Notes: a model not told the origin generated them from the letters alone. A stretch of DNA of 64,000 nucleotides from Pseudomonadota bacterium (GCA_025352885.1 JANXRZ010000091.1:1-64000), one strand, 5' to 3'; numbered from the stretch's first letter, positions 8,576 to 19,882 are shown. Numbers and translations are program-made.

Positions 8576-9278
8576 CGAGCCCTCCGCACTCCATCGGCAG
8601 CTTGAGCGAACCCGCGGGCAAGGGCGCCGCAGATTGCGTGTTGGGCGCTTGCACTGCCAGATACGCGGCGACGGCGGAGATGTCGCCCGGCACGAGCAGC
8701 GACGCGATGTCGGCCATGCAGTCCGGTGCCTGGGCCCGGCGGGTCTTGTTCCGCCAGGCGCCCATCTGCGCCGCGATGTATTGCGCGTCCAGCCCTATCA
8801 GCGCGGGAATCGCGGGGTTCAGGCCGGTGAGCGCCTTGCCATGGCACGCAACGCACGCGGGGATCTTTCGCCCGGGATCGCCTTGGGTCATCAGCGCTTC
8901 GCCCCGAGCAAGCACCGGGCTCGGCGTGGCTGTGACGGCGTCTGGAAAAGTGGCCGGCAGGTTTGCGTAGTACTGCGCGATCTCCCGAAGGTAGTCGTTC
9001 GAGAGATACGCCACCATGTGGTTCATGACCGGCGACTGGCGCCGCCGCTCTCGGAAGTTGACCAGCTGGTTGAAGAGGTATCCAGCGGGCTTGCCCGCGA
9101 TGCGCGGGTAATACTCGTTCGCCCTCAGGCCTTCGCCCCGCTTGCCGTGGCAGGAAGCACAGGCAGTGAGGCGCTGCTCAAGGGTGTCGGGCGGGGTGAC
9201 TTGGGCATGCAGTTGCGCCGTGCATGAAAAAAACGCGAGGGCGAGAAGAGAACGCGCAGCGGATGCCCCAATGGTCAT
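8565..9278 (-). CDS. Diheme cytochrome c, c4-like
   Basis: A 237-residue periplasmic protein with a signal peptide ending near LHAQ and two CxxCH sites (CASCH 40-44 and CVACH 142-146), the two-domain arrangement of cytochrome c4. Class I-type haem domains usually supply a distal Met; one candidate is in the SPVMNHM segment of the first domain. It heads a three-gene minus-strand operon with the triheme cytochrome, so the pair probably forms an electron wire from a periplasmic dehydrogenase to an oxidase. Confidence 0.9.
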   Translation of the reverse strand: MTIGASAARSLLALAFFSCTAQLHAQVTPPDTLEQRLTACASCHGKRGEGLRANEYYPRIAGKPAGYLFNQLVNFRERRRQSPVMNHMVAYLSNDYLREIAQYYANLPATFPDAVTATPSPVLARGEALMTQGDPGRKIPACVACHGKALTGLNPAIPALIGLDAQYIAAQMGAWRNKTRRAQAPDCMADIASLLVPGDISAVAAYLAVQAPNTQSAAPLPAGSLKLPMECGGLDGR

Positions 9279-9302
9279 GGGGCGATTATCCCCCGGGACT
9301 TG

Positions 9303-9773
9303 CTAAGAGCTCATCTCCGTCTTCATGGGGATCTTGTGCCCTTTTGAGAACATGCACTGCACGTACGCAGTGTCAAAGCGTTGCTGCGCGGTCGGTGTGC
9401 CGGCATCGGCTGCCGGCGATCCGCCGTAGACCGAGCCGGTGGACGCCTCGCTGTTCTCGCGCAACGTGACGCGCCCGCGCGTACTTGCAACCACATCGTT
9501 TCGGTTGCCCAACCCCATCGCGGTCGGCAGCGGCGAGTTCTCGTTCGCGCGGCTGGTGGCGGCTGTGCGGCAGGCAATGTCATCGGAGTTGAAGGCGGCC
9601 ATGTCCTTGCCCCCTCCCGGCAGCACCTCGACGGTTGGCGACGTGCCGCCCGGCAGGACTGCGCACGCGACCGCAAGGAATGCGCCGGCCACGGCACAGG
9701 AGATAGCCCTGACTGTTTCGATTCGATCCGGTGGAATAACGGGAAAAACCAGGCGCCTTGACGACTTGTTCAT
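9303..9773 (-). CDS. Hypothetical exported protein
   Basis: A 156-residue protein starting at ATG 9773 behind a strong AAGGAGGG box. A hydrophobic segment near residues 22-38 (ISCAVAGAFLAVACAV) suggests a signal or anchor, with Cys residues that might serve lipidation, though no clean lipobox is present. The C-terminal AYVQCMFSKGHKIP resembles the tail of small exported proteins of the glycine-zipper type in Burkholderiales (Y..CM...G..VP), but no glycine zipper is visible. Its gene is 24 nt from the stop of the divergent-free neighbour cytochrome gene and is likely transcribed separately. Function unknown. Confidence 0.65.
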   Translation of the reverse strand: MNKSSRRLVFPVIPPDRIETVRAISCAVAGAFLAVACAVLPGGTSPTVEVLPGGGKDMAAFNSDDIACRTAATSRANENSPLPTAMGLGNRNDVVASTRGRVTLRENSEASTGSVYGGSPAADAGTPTAQQRFDTAYVQCMFSKGHKIPMKTEMSS

Positions 9774-9866
9774 GTGATCCCTCCTTCCCCCAATGACCTG
9801 CATTTTCGTCGGGCTAGGGAGGTTTCTTCTGTGCGATCCGTTACAGACATCGCCGATGCCCGGGAT

Positions 9867-11225
9867 TCAGGCGGCGGGTTGGGCGACCCCTGAGGCGCGG
9901 CCTCGCACGAGCGCTATGTGGCTGCGAAGCGAGTACAGTTCATCGGCATAGGACAAGGGCACGCTCACGCGCTCGACCTTTGCGTCGAGCTTGTCCAGCT
10001 CGTCCAAGAGCCGCACTGCCGGCGTTTTCCCCGAAGACAAGCTCGTCTCGATCTGGCGCAACTGGCGATACCACGTGAAGATGCGGGAGCGGATGCGGAA
10101 GTTATAGAGCGGCGGCACGACCCGCCCCAGCGGGATCAGGATCGCAACGATGGAAATGAGCACCACCCACATGCGCTCGATCAGGTTGGCCAACCAGAAG
10201 GGCAGGTACCGCTGCATCAGCGGCGGCCCGTTCTTGAAGTAGCGCTGTGCTTCGGGCGCGAGCGGGAATTCCACGTCTTCCTTGGACGGGAACTGGCCGG
10301 TGCGCGCGAACCACCCCGGATCCGAGTGGATGTCGTGGGCGGCCTGCACGAAGAGCTGCATGAGGGCGGGGTGCGTTCCTTCGCGCGCGACCAGCATCGA
10401 CGTCGGCGCCACGAGCGCGATGTTCCTTGGCGGGATGTCGTGCGAGAGGTCTGCGACGCCGCGCGGCAGCGTGACAGCCGAGAGGTAACCCAGGCGCCGC
10501 GTATACGCTTCGGCCTGGGTGAATTCGAACAGCGTGATGCCCGGCGTCCTCAGCAGCATCTGCAGGATCGGCGACTCGGGCGCCGACACCATGACGAGGG
10601 CATCGAGTTCCTTGTTGAATAGGGCGATCGCCGCGTGCGTCTGGTCCTGGCGGTCGAACACAAGGTCTTCGCGCTCGACGCCGTTGGCGCGCAGCAGCTT
10701 GCCGAAAAGATTCGCCGAACCTGCGCCGCGCGCGCCCGCATTCACCCGCCAGCCGCGCAGCTGGTCAAGGCGCGCGAGGGTCTTGCCCGGAAGCTTTGCG
10801 GCCGCCTCCGTGCGATAGAAAAGCCAAACCGGCTCGAGGAAGAGGCTGCCAAGCGCCACGAGCGGAAGGCCGGTGCCTTTCTCGTCTTCGGCGCGGATGG
10901 CCTCGCTCGACCCGCCCCGCACGAAGCCGAAGTCCACCTTCTCCTTGGGATCGCGCAGCAGCCTGCGGTTGGCGGACGACCCTTCGGTTGCGCGCAGCAC
11001 CACCTCGATGTGGTGGCGCTTGAGCGCTTTCACGTAAAGCTTGGCGAACTCCGCGTAGTCGCTTTGCTCGGGCCCCGTAGCGAGGACCACTTCACGAGGA
11101 GGATTGGGCTGCAGGATGAGATACGCGCCGATGAGGAGCAGCAGCGCGATGAGCGCGAACGGCCCCAATGTGGCCATCACGTCCCGCGCGGACAGCAGCT
11201 TGTCGCGGAAGGCTGCCCGGGTCAT
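9867..11225 (-). CDS. TAXI-family TRAP solute-binding protein, membrane-anchored
   Basis: A 452-residue protein. Residues 20-40 form a membrane segment (FALIALLLLIGAYLIL), followed by a TAXI-type periplasmic binding domain starting at VVLATGPEQSDY and continuing through VDFGFVRGGSS to about residue 330. A second membrane helix follows around 350-372 (WVVLISIVAILIPLG), then a C-terminal tail with coiled-coil character. TAXI proteins normally deliver glutamate- or dicarboxylate-like solutes to a fused TRAP permease; no permease gene is adjacent. The two-helix anchoring suggests a fixed sensor or receptor rather than a diffusible one. It starts 20 nt after the upstream Bug receptor stop and may be co-transcribed. 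Confidence 0.85.
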   Translation of the reverse strand: MTRAAFRDKLLSARDVMATLGPFALIALLLLIGAYLILQPNPPREVVLATGPEQSDYAEFAKLYVKALKRHHIEVVLRATEGSSANRRLLRDPKEKVDFGFVRGGSSEAIRAEDEKGTGLPLVALGSLFLEPVWLFYRTEAAAKLPGKTLARLDQLRGWRVNAGARGAGSANLFGKLLRANGVEREDLVFDRQDQTHAAIALFNKELDALVMVSAPESPILQMLLRTPGITLFEFTQAEAYTRRLGYLSAVTLPRGVADLSHDIPPRNIALVAPTSMLVAREGTHPALMQLFVQAAHDIHSDPGWFARTGQFPSKEDVEFPLAPEAQRYFKNGPPLMQRYLPFWLANLIERMWVVLISIVAILIPLGRVVPPLYNFRIRSRIFTWYRQLRQIETSLSSGKTPAVRLLDELDKLDAKVERVSVPLSYADELYSLRSHIALVRGRASGVAQPAA

Positions 11226-11245
11226 GGGCGCGACCGGTTCACGGC

Positions 11246-12214
11246 TTACTCAATCTTGATTCCCCGCGCCTTGACGACCTTGCTCCAGCGCTCGGTCTCG
11301 CTGCGGATGAACGTCGTGTACGACTCGGAGGTGCCACCGACGGGCGTCATGCCGCGGTCGGCGAGCTTCTCCTTCACGTCCGGCAGCGCGAGCGCAGCAT
11401 TGAATTCGGCGTTCAGCTTCTGGACCACTTCGCGCGGCGTGCCGCTTCGGACGATGAGGCCGAACCACGTGGCGGTCACCGCATCCGGGAAGCCCTGCTC
11501 GGCGAAGGTCTGGACATCCGGCAGCACGGGCACGCGCTGCGCGCTCGAGATGCCGATCGCGCGCACGCGGCCGCCGCGGATCTGGCCGAGCGCGCCGGGC
11601 AGCGAGTTGACGCTCGCGACAATCCGTCCACCCATGAGCTCGGTCATTGCGGGCGCATCGCCTTTGTAGGGAATGTGCGTGAAGGTTGCGCCGGCCAGCG
11701 TCCCGAGCAGCTCGATCGTGAGATGGGAGCTCGTCGCGGCACCCGGTGAGCCGAACATCGCTTCGCCGGGTTTCGCCTTGGCGAAGGCGGCGAAGTCGGC
11801 GAAGTTCCGGATCGGCGAATCGGATTTCACCGTGAGGATCACGGGAATGTTCACGAGGTGCACCAGCCCGATGAATTCCTTGACCGTGTCGTACGGCAGC
11901 GAGGAGAACACCGCCGGGTTGGTTGCATGAGGAAGCGCGACCAGCACGGTCGTATAGCCGTCGGCGGGCTGGCGCAGCAGGTATTCGGTCGCGACGCGCT
12001 CGTTGGCGCCGGGTTTCGGGTCGACGAGGACAGGTTGGCCCAGGCGCGCCGACACTTTTTCGCCGAGCGTGCGCGCGAGGAAATCGGTGGGCCCGCCGGC
12101 CGCGTACGAGAGGACGATGGTGACCGGCTTGGAAGGGAATTGCGCGGACTCCGTGAGCGGGACGGCGAGCGTGGCGGCGAAGCCCAGGACGACTGCGAAG
12201 AGACGGACTGTCAT
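11246..12214 (-). CDS. Bug/TctC-type receptor (2)
   Basis: A 322-residue Bug protein with a signal peptide ending near the ESAQ segment and the pocket loop YAAGGPTDFLAR. Later family blocks, such as the AMFGSPGAATSSH and HIPYKGDAPAMTEL segments, are intact. It is upstream of the TAXI protein (20 nt gap) and 109 nt downstream of pobA on the same strand, so it may be read with either. An aromatic acid such as 4-hydroxybenzoate is an attractive but unproven ligand given the pobA neighbour. Confidence 0.92.
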   Translation of the reverse strand: MTVRLFAVVLGFAATLAVPLTESAQFPSKPVTIVLSYAAGGPTDFLARTLGEKVSARLGQPVLVDPKPGANERVATEYLLRQPADGYTTVLVALPHATNPAVFSSLPYDTVKEFIGLVHLVNIPVILTVKSDSPIRNFADFAAFAKAKPGEAMFGSPGAATSSHLTIELLGTLAGATFTHIPYKGDAPAMTELMGGRIVASVNSLPGALGQIRGGRVRAIGISSAQRVPVLPDVQTFAEQGFPDAVTATWFGLIVRSGTPREVVQKLNAEFNAALALPDVKEKLADRGMTPVGGTSESYTTFIRSETERWSKVVKARGIKIE

Positions 12215-12323
12215 GCGGGAAAGCTCCTTGGAGCCCGGCTCTGGTGAAAGGGCTGCGGCCGGATGGTCCGATGATACCTAAGCGGGGCGGCACTTACCGA
12301 TGCAGCCGGCCCGGGGCTGCGAT

Positions 12324-14256
<1,933 letters not shown>

Positions 14257-14260
<4 letters not shown>

Positions 14261-15432
14261 TGCTGTCCCCTTGTACGTAGAAGCGGCGCCAGCCCGATGA
14301 GGCCCAGGATCGGCCCCGGCAGAAGCAGCCAGGCTACGCGCGTGCCGAGCGAATCGAACACGGCAGTGCCGAGCGCAATGGCGGCCAGTGTAATCGCGAA
14401 TCCGATCGCGTTCTGGATCGCAAGCGCGCCGCCCATGACCTCCGGCGGGCAGGCGTTGGCCGACAGCGCGGAAAATTGCGGCGAGTCGGCCACGACCGCC
14501 GCGCCCCATACGAGGAGAAAGGCCAGCATGAGGACTGGCGCCGCCCCGGCGATGATCGGGAAGACGGCGCAGCACGTGCCGGAAACCGCAAGCGCGACGG
14601 CGGCGACTCGCGCGCTCCCGAACCTCCGGCTGAGGCGTCCCCCGAGCACGCATCCGAAAGCGCCGATCCCGATGATCGCGAAAGAGAGCCACCCGTTGCC
14701 GATCCCGAAAGCGTTGTCTGCCCCTGCGGCGGCGATGAGGACCGGCACCAGCGTCCAGAACGCGTACAGCTCCCACATGTGGCCGAAGTAGCCGAAGGCG
14801 GAGGCGCGGAACGCCGGCACCTTGAACGCGGCGAGGGCATGGCCCGGCTTAAGCTTTGACGGCCTGATCGCGCGCTCGAAGTGCGGCCCGTCGCCGAGTT
14901 TGAGGATCAGGGCGGCTGCTATGAGGGCCAGTAGGGAGGACGCGAGGATCGCCGCCTGCCACGGCCATGCGGCGCTGAGCGCCCGCGTAGCGTGCGGCAG
15001 CGCAGTGCCCAGCGTGAGCATGCCGACGAGATGGGCGAGCACGGTGCCCGCCCGCTCCGGCGCCCAGCCGACGATGAGCTTCATGCCGAGCGGGTAGATG
15101 CCGGCGAGGCACAGCCCGACGCAGAACCGGTATACGGCGGCGGTCGGGATGTCGGTGGCGAGGAGGGCGAACCCCGCATTGAAAAGTGCGCCCAGGACGG
15201 CGCTCGCGGCGAAGATACGGCTGGCAGTGAAGCGGTCGGCTATCCCGGAAAGCGAAACGCCCAGCGCACCGAGGATGAAGCCAAGCTGCACAGCGTTGGT
15301 GAGGAAGCCTATGTCGGCGACTGTTGCGCCCCAGTCGCGCGCGAGGTCCGGCGCCGCCGCGTTCGCGCTAAACCAAAGCGACGAGCCGAAGAGCTCGGCG
15401 ACGACGATGACGGGGATGGGGGAGAGGGGCAC
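14257..15432 (-). CDS. MFS transporter (first gene of pobA operon)
   Basis: A 391-residue, roughly 12-helix MFS protein. It starts with GTG at 15432 and has the loop GIADRFTASR between helices 2 and 3. The N-terminal FGSSLWFSANA pattern recalls nitrate/cyanate- or aromatic-acid-type MFS carriers. As the first gene in the operon with SDR and pobA it may import 4-hydroxybenzoate or a precursor, in place of the PcaK or PobA-linked transporter found elsewhere; this is inference. The gap to the convergent phosphatase gene on its upstream side is 51 nt. Confidence 0.87.
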
Positions 15433-15483
15433 GATGCGGCCGATATTCGGGAGAACCGATGGGATCCCGCACCCGCTCGATCC

Positions 15484-16185
15484 TCAGGGCGCTCCGGCCA
15501 GCCGTCCCCAATCGGCCGGCGCAATTCGCGCGACGATGCGCGAAAAATCCCCGGGCACCAGCACGACCGCCCAGCCTTCCTGGACCGTGAGCCGCGTGGC
15601 CTCATAGAAGATGCCTTGGTGGGCGAACAGCATCGTGTTCCTGCCGGCCGGCGGTTTTTCGGAGAGCAGGTCGCGCACGGCGGCGATGCGCTCGGGCTGC
15701 TTCACCACCGGGCCGTCCGAGGTGAGCGCCTCGGAGAAGGCGAGGTCGTCGGCGTACATGCGCGCCGTCTGCGACACGCGGCAATACCGGCTCGAGACGT
15801 ACTTCGCGATCGGCAGCTTGAGGCGGCGGAATTGCGCGCCGGCTTCGCGCGCCTCCGCAATGCCTTCGTCGCTCAGGTTGCGTTGCGTGCTGCAGTCGTT
15901 CAGCGAGAAGCGCCCGGCCTCGCGCGACTTCGCTTCGAGCTCCAGCTCACTTCGGCGAGTCTGTCCGTGTCGCATGTAGATGACGTAGCCGCCCGAGCGC
16001 AGGGCCTGCGCAATGTCCGAAGGCGCGCTGAGCTCAGGCGTCGGCTCTTGCGCCGCAGGCGGCGCGAAGTTCCGATCGGGATTGACTGACGCGCATCCGG
16101 ACAGGATCATAAATGCCAAAAATGGAAGAGAGACGTCCCTGAAAGCCAGCAGGCAGGCGCTTCTTCTAAGTTGAATGTTTAACAT
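15484..16185 (-). CDS. Histidine-phosphatase-superfamily lipoprotein
   Basis: A 233-residue protein. The ATG at 16185 gives a lipoprotein signal ending in LSGC near residue 30, so it is probably lipid-anchored. The catalytic RHG motif appears in YMRHGQTRR, followed by a branch-1 phosphatase layout: CRVSQTARMYA in the middle and a second active-site His in FAHQGIFYEA near the C-terminus. Members hydrolyse phosphomonoesters through a phosphohistidine. The exported location suggests scavenging phosphate or processing an envelope phospho-compound. Its promoter region is shared with the divergent cyclase gene (150 nt gap). Confidence 0.85.
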   Translation of the reverse strand: MLNIQLRRSACLLAFRDVSLPFLAFMILSGCASVNPDRNFAPPAAQEPTPELSAPSDIAQALRSGGYVIYMRHGQTRRSELELEAKSREAGRFSLNDCSTQRNLSDEGIAEAREAGAQFRRLKLPIAKYVSSRYCRVSQTARMYADDLAFSEALTSDGPVVKQPERIAAVRDLLSEKPPAGRNTMLFAHQGIFYEATRLTVQEGWAVVLVPGDFSRIVARIAPADWGRLAGAP

Positions 16186-16335
16186 TATTAATGAAGATCC
16201 TATAAGGGCAATGGATTGCCTTGAAGTGGATCGATAATCGGGAGGTAGTGGATCATTGCTGGCGAGCGGACAAGGGGTTAGCCTGCGAGGGGTCGGACAC
16301 ATGGTACCTGCGCGCTGCGCGGCCTCAAAAAAAGA

Positions 16336-17892
16336 ATGACAAGTTCGCCCCTCTCACGCCGACTGACGCGCGTCACCATCCTCGGCAACCTGGCAGGCGC
16401 GCTGCTGACTTTTGTTTATTTCCATTTCCTCGACCCTTCGGCCAACGAGGGGGCGCCTCGCCCGGGGGCGGAGGTCTGGGTGTTCTTCGCGGTGTCCTTC
16501 GGCCTGCTCTCGATCATCGGGCGGACCATAGGCACAAGATGGGCGCGCCCCGTTGTCGAGCTGACCGGAGCGCTGCCGACCGGCCCGACTGGCGACGAGT
16601 TGCGCCGGCGCGCCCTGATGATCCCCGGACTTTTCGCGCTCCTCTCCCTGGCGGGCTGGCTCGCGGCCTCGCTCCTCTGGGGCGTGCTGTGGCCGCTCTG
16701 GGTCGGCCAATTCACTCCGCTTCGCGCCCTTCGCCAGATTTTCGCACTGGCTTTCGTCTCGGGGCCGATCGTGACGGCGATCGTGTTCTTCAGCGTCGAG
16801 CGCATCTGGCGCGAGCAACTGCCGCGACTATTTCCTAAAGGCGACCTGGGCGGCGTGCCGGCGCCGCGTCTTCGCGTGCGCGCGCGCATGGTGACGATGT
16901 TCCTGCTCATCAGCCTGATGCCGATCGCAGTGCTGTCCGTGGCGGCGCTGACCCGGGCGAACGCAATGCTAGGCGCCGATGCGCAGACGGCCGAGGCGAT
17001 CCTGCACAACCTGGTGCTGGTGGTCGCCGCGCTCGCGCTCGGCGGTTTCATGGTCGCGGTGCGCATGGCCGGCTTCGTTGCGGGCAGCGTTGCCGGACCG
17101 CTGCGCGATGTGCAAACGGCGATGGCCGACGTCGGCCGCGGCTCGCTCGACGTCCGCTGCGCGGTGGTGTCCAACGACGAGCTCGGGGAAGTGGCCGAAG
17201 GATTCAACCGCATGGTGGCGGGCCTGCGGGAGCGCGAGCAGATTCGCGAAACCTTCGGTAAATACGTGAGCCCCGAAGTGCGGGACGAGATCCTCGCCGG
17301 GCGGGCCTCGCTCTCGGGCGGCTCGCGCGAGGTCACTATCCTCTTCGCGGACCTGCGCGATTTCACGCCCTGGGTCGAATCCTCACCGGCTGCAGATGTA
17401 GTGGCGGACCTCAATGCTTACTTCACCGAGATGGATGCTGCGATTCGCGCGCAGGGCGGGCTGGTCCTGCAATTCATCGGCGATGAGATCGAGGCCGTGT
17501 TCGGCGCGCCGATGGCCGATCCGCATCACGCCCGCTCGGCCGTGCGCGCCGCGCTGGAGATGCGCCAAAAGCTCGCCGATTGGAACGCCGGGCGCCTGGC
17601 GGCCGGCAAGGTCCCCCTGCGGCATGGGATAGGCGTGCATACCGGGACGGTAATCGCAGGCAATATCGGCAGCAGCGAGCGCATGTCGTACGCGCTCGTC
17701 GGCGATGCCGTGAACCTCACCTCGCGAATCCAGGCGCTCAACAAGGACCTGGGCACGCACATGCTCGTGAGCGGCGTTACCAAGGCGCGGCTGGACGACT
17801 CCGGGGCCACCGGTGAGTTCAGTCTTAAACCGCTGCCTGCGGTTCACGTGAAAGGGCGAAGCGCCGAGGTCGAGGTCTTCGAACTCGGCTGA
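16336..17892 (+). CDS. HAMP-containing class III adenylate/guanylate cyclase
   Basis: A 518-residue membrane protein with about six hydrophobic segments in residues 15-260, a HAMP domain around 250-305 (ending FNRMVAGL), and a class III catalytic domain from about 330. The metal-binding Asp residues are present in LFADLRDFT and IGDEIEAVFG, and the transition-state Asn-x3-Arg in GDAVNLTSRI. The residue that is usually the adenine-specifying Lys (KFIGD in typical cyclases) is Gln in LQFIGD, so nucleotide specificity is uncertain. Likely product cAMP. The N-terminal half resembles the integral-membrane sensor of mycobacterial cyclases of the Rv1625/HAMP type. No effector gene is adjacent. Confidence 0.9.
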   Translation: MTSSPLSRRLTRVTILGNLAGALLTFVYFHFLDPSANEGAPRPGAEVWVFFAVSFGLLSIIGRTIGTRWARPVVELTGALPTGPTGDELRRRALMIPGLFALLSLAGWLAASLLWGVLWPLWVGQFTPLRALRQIFALAFVSGPIVTAIVFFSVERIWREQLPRLFPKGDLGGVPAPRLRVRARMVTMFLLISLMPIAVLSVAALTRANAMLGADAQTAEAILHNLVLVVAALALGGFMVAVRMAGFVAGSVAGPLRDVQTAMADVGRGSLDVRCAVVSNDELGEVAEGFNRMVAGLREREQIRETFGKYVSPEVRDEILAGRASLSGGSREVTILFADLRDFTPWVESSPAADVVADLNAYFTEMDAAIRAQGGLVLQFIGDEIEAVFGAPMADPHHARSAVRAALEMRQKLADWNAGRLAAGKVPLRHGIGVHTGTVIAGNIGSSERMSYALVGDAVNLTSRIQALNKDLGTHMLVSGVTKARLDDSGATGEFSLKPLPAVHVKGRSAEVEVFELG

Positions 17893-17901
17893 GTCGGCCG
17901 G

Positions 17902-18306
17902 CTAGTTGCTGCAGGCCATCCTGGTAAACGCCTCGTCGATCGATCCGGCGACCACTTCGTCCCAGCGCGCCGGCGGCCGGCCATCGGGCCGCGACACGAT
18001 CTTGCCCTCGCCCATGTGCCCGGCATAGTCGACGTACGCGAGGAGCCGGACGCGGGGAACCGAGCAGTCGTATTCGCGCAGGACCACGGTCGATTCGTGG
18101 GGCTGCCCGTCCACCGCAACGTCGGCCATGATGAAGTCGTAAAGGCCGAACATCTGCACGATATTTCCGGTGCGCTTCACGCTCGCCTTATCCGCGTACG
18201 CCGAGTAGATGGCGGGTGTACCGCCAAGGAGCGTCCACTCGGCTGCTGCATTGCCGCAGAAGGCAACGAGGCCGACTAGGGGGAGGAGTGCTCTGCGGCG
18301 GATCAT
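17902..18306 (-). CDS. Surface-adhesin E-like exported protein
   Basis: A 134-residue protein with a signal peptide ending near AAAEW. The mature part follows the surface-adhesin E pattern seen widely in Burkholderiales: W-x2-L at the start, IVQMFGLYDF, LREYDCSVPRVR, and a terminal GSIDEAFTRMAC. Cys pairs in REYDC and the C-terminal MACSN could form a disulphide. Members are small periplasmic or surface proteins of unclear role. I picked ATG 18306; an ATG two codons upstream (18312) is equally possible. It is convergent with the cyclase gene (9 nt gap). Confidence 0.75.
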   Translation of the reverse strand: MIRRRALLPLVGLVAFCGNAAAEWTLLGGTPAIYSAYADKASVKRTGNIVQMFGLYDFIMADVAVDGQPHESTVVLREYDCSVPRVRLLAYVDYAGHMGEGKIVSRPDGRPPARWDEVVAGSIDEAFTRMACSN

Positions 18307-18446
18307 TGGCATTCCAAAGTAATTTTTGGGAAAGGTTCCATGCGGAATTCGAAATAAAACGTGTGAAATTGTAAATGTCCCCCGAGCTCCTTGCCGCGAT
18401 GCGAGGAACTGGGTCACACTCGATGGACCCACAAAAGGAACCGGAC

Positions 18447-18869
18447 ATGCGCAGACCCGTACGCGACGGCTTGGCACTGGCGATCCTGCTTTTCCTGACG
18501 CTCGGAATCGGCGTGCTCGATTGCGCCGTGGGACGCAATGTCAGCTTGTGGTTCGTGTACGTGCTGCCTATCTGCCTGGCTGCGGCGATCGGCGGGGCGC
18601 GGGCCGGCGTTGCCTTCTCAGCGCTGGCGGCGGGCCTGCTCCTCTTTGTCGGATTCGACGGCGGGCATCCGTTTCCCGCAATGGGCTATTTCCTCTTCGA
18701 AGTCTTCGGTGACTTCTTCGTCTATCTGCTGATCGTTGTGCTTTCGCTCGGCGTGCGCGAGCAGCTGCACAAGGGACTGGGCGAACTGCTGCCTTCGCAC
18801 GCGGCCACTCAGGAACTGCAGCGTGTCGTCGCCCGCCAGCGCGAGAACCCGGGCGCCCGCCTGAACTAG
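18447..18869 (+). CDS. Membrane protein resembling a sensor-kinase N-terminal domain
   Basis: A 140-residue protein with about four transmembrane helices and a C-terminal amphipathic tail. The first two helices carry a pattern (FVYVLPICLAAAIGGARAG) that I know from the membrane sensory part of diguanylate cyclases and histidine kinases. Here no signalling domain follows, so it is a free-standing sensor-like membrane domain. ATG 18447 is chosen for its AAGGAA box 7 nt upstream. It ends 4 nt into the convergent ACMSD-like gene. Function unknown. Confidence 0.7.
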   Translation: MRRPVRDGLALAILLFLTLGIGVLDCAVGRNVSLWFVYVLPICLAAAIGGARAGVAFSALAAGLLLFVGFDGGHPFPAMGYFLFEVFGDFFVYLLIVVLSLGVREQLHKGLGELLPSHAATQELQRVVARQRENPGARLN

Positions 18870-19882
18870 AGCCGCAGCAGCCGCCGCGCGTTCCCTTCGA
18901 GGATCGCGAGCCGGTCACCGGCTGCAATCAGCGGATTGTTCACGACGACTTCGACGGGCTGCTCGTAGGCCACCGGGAAGCAGTAGTCGCTGCCCATCAG
19001 GATCCGGTCCGCGCCGACGTTCTTGATGAGGTACTCGACCACCGTGTCCGAGTAGCCGATCGTGTCGTAGTGAAACCGACGCAGGTACTCGAGCGGGCTC
19101 GATTTGATGTGCTGCAGGTCGGCGCGTTTTTGCCAGCCGCGATTGAGGCGACCGACCAGCCAAGGAAAAGCGCCGCCCGCATGCGGCAGCACGATGTCGA
19201 GCTTCGGGAAGCGATCGAGCACGCCGCCGAAAATCAGGTGCGCGGCAGCGATTGCCGACTCGAAAGGATTGCCGAGGAGGTTTGTGAGGTAGTGCTTCTC
19301 CAATCTCTCGTGGCCGATCACGAAGACCGGGTGAAGAAGGATCGGCAGTCCGAGCGCTTCGATTGCCTCGTAGACCGGGAAGAAAGAGGGATCCGAGAGT
19401 TCCTTGTCGTTGACGCGCGTGGCCAGGTAGAAGCCGCGCACGCCGGGGAGCTTTGAGGCTCGCGCAACCTCCTTGACGGCGAGATCGGGCGCCTGCATCG
19501 GCAGGGTCGCAAGGCCTATCAGTCTGCCGGGATGGGCGCCATGGGCTCGGGCGAGCTCATCGTTGTAGACGATCGATAGTCGCTCGCCCAGGTCCCGGTC
19601 GGCCCAATACGCCATCGGCTGGGAAAGCGACATCGCGTGGACGGCCACGCCTTGCTCGTCCATCGCCTGAAGGCGCGCGTCTAGATCCACGTAGCGCGGT
19701 CCCGCCGGGCCGGTGGACAAGTGGCCGATCTTGAACTGGGGCCCCTTGCCTTCGATCTCCTTCCATTCGATGCCGTGCGCCGGACCGTGCTTTGCGACCA
19801 GGTCCAGCCACGCTTGCGGGTACCAGTGCGCGTGAACGTCGATCGGGTTGCCGTGCTTGTGGTCGTGCGGATCGTGGCTCAT
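18866..19882 (-). CDS. Amidohydrolase-2 family decarboxylase, ACMSD-like
   Basis: A 338-residue protein of the ACMSD/gamma-resorcylate decarboxylase branch of the amidohydrolases. Metal ligands: His17 and His19 in DVHAHW, His in LLHPVFV, a further catalytic His in LPHAGGAFP, and Asp in MGSDYCFP. It is divergent, 87 nt apart, from a 3-hydroxyanthranilate dioxygenase, which makes 2-amino-3-carboxymuconate semialdehyde, the ACMSD substrate. That pairing favours an ACMSD (EC 4.1.1.45-type) role. 4-Oxalomesaconate hydratase (LigJ) is the main alternative within the same fold. The AMS dehydrogenase expected next in the pathway is absent. Confidence 0.85.
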   Translation of the reverse strand: MSHDPHDHKHGNPIDVHAHWYPQAWLDLVAKHGPAHGIEWKEIEGKGPQFKIGHLSTGPAGPRYVDLDARLQAMDEQGVAVHAMSLSQPMAYWADRDLGERLSIVYNDELARAHGAHPGRLIGLATLPMQAPDLAVKEVARASKLPGVRGFYLATRVNDKELSDPSFFPVYEAIEALGLPILLHPVFVIGHERLEKHYLTNLLGNPFESAIAAAHLIFGGVLDRFPKLDIVLPHAGGAFPWLVGRLNRGWQKRADLQHIKSSPLEYLRRFHYDTIGYSDTVVEYLIKNVGADRILMGSDYCFPVAYEQPVEVVVNNPLIAAGDRLAILEGNARRLLRL

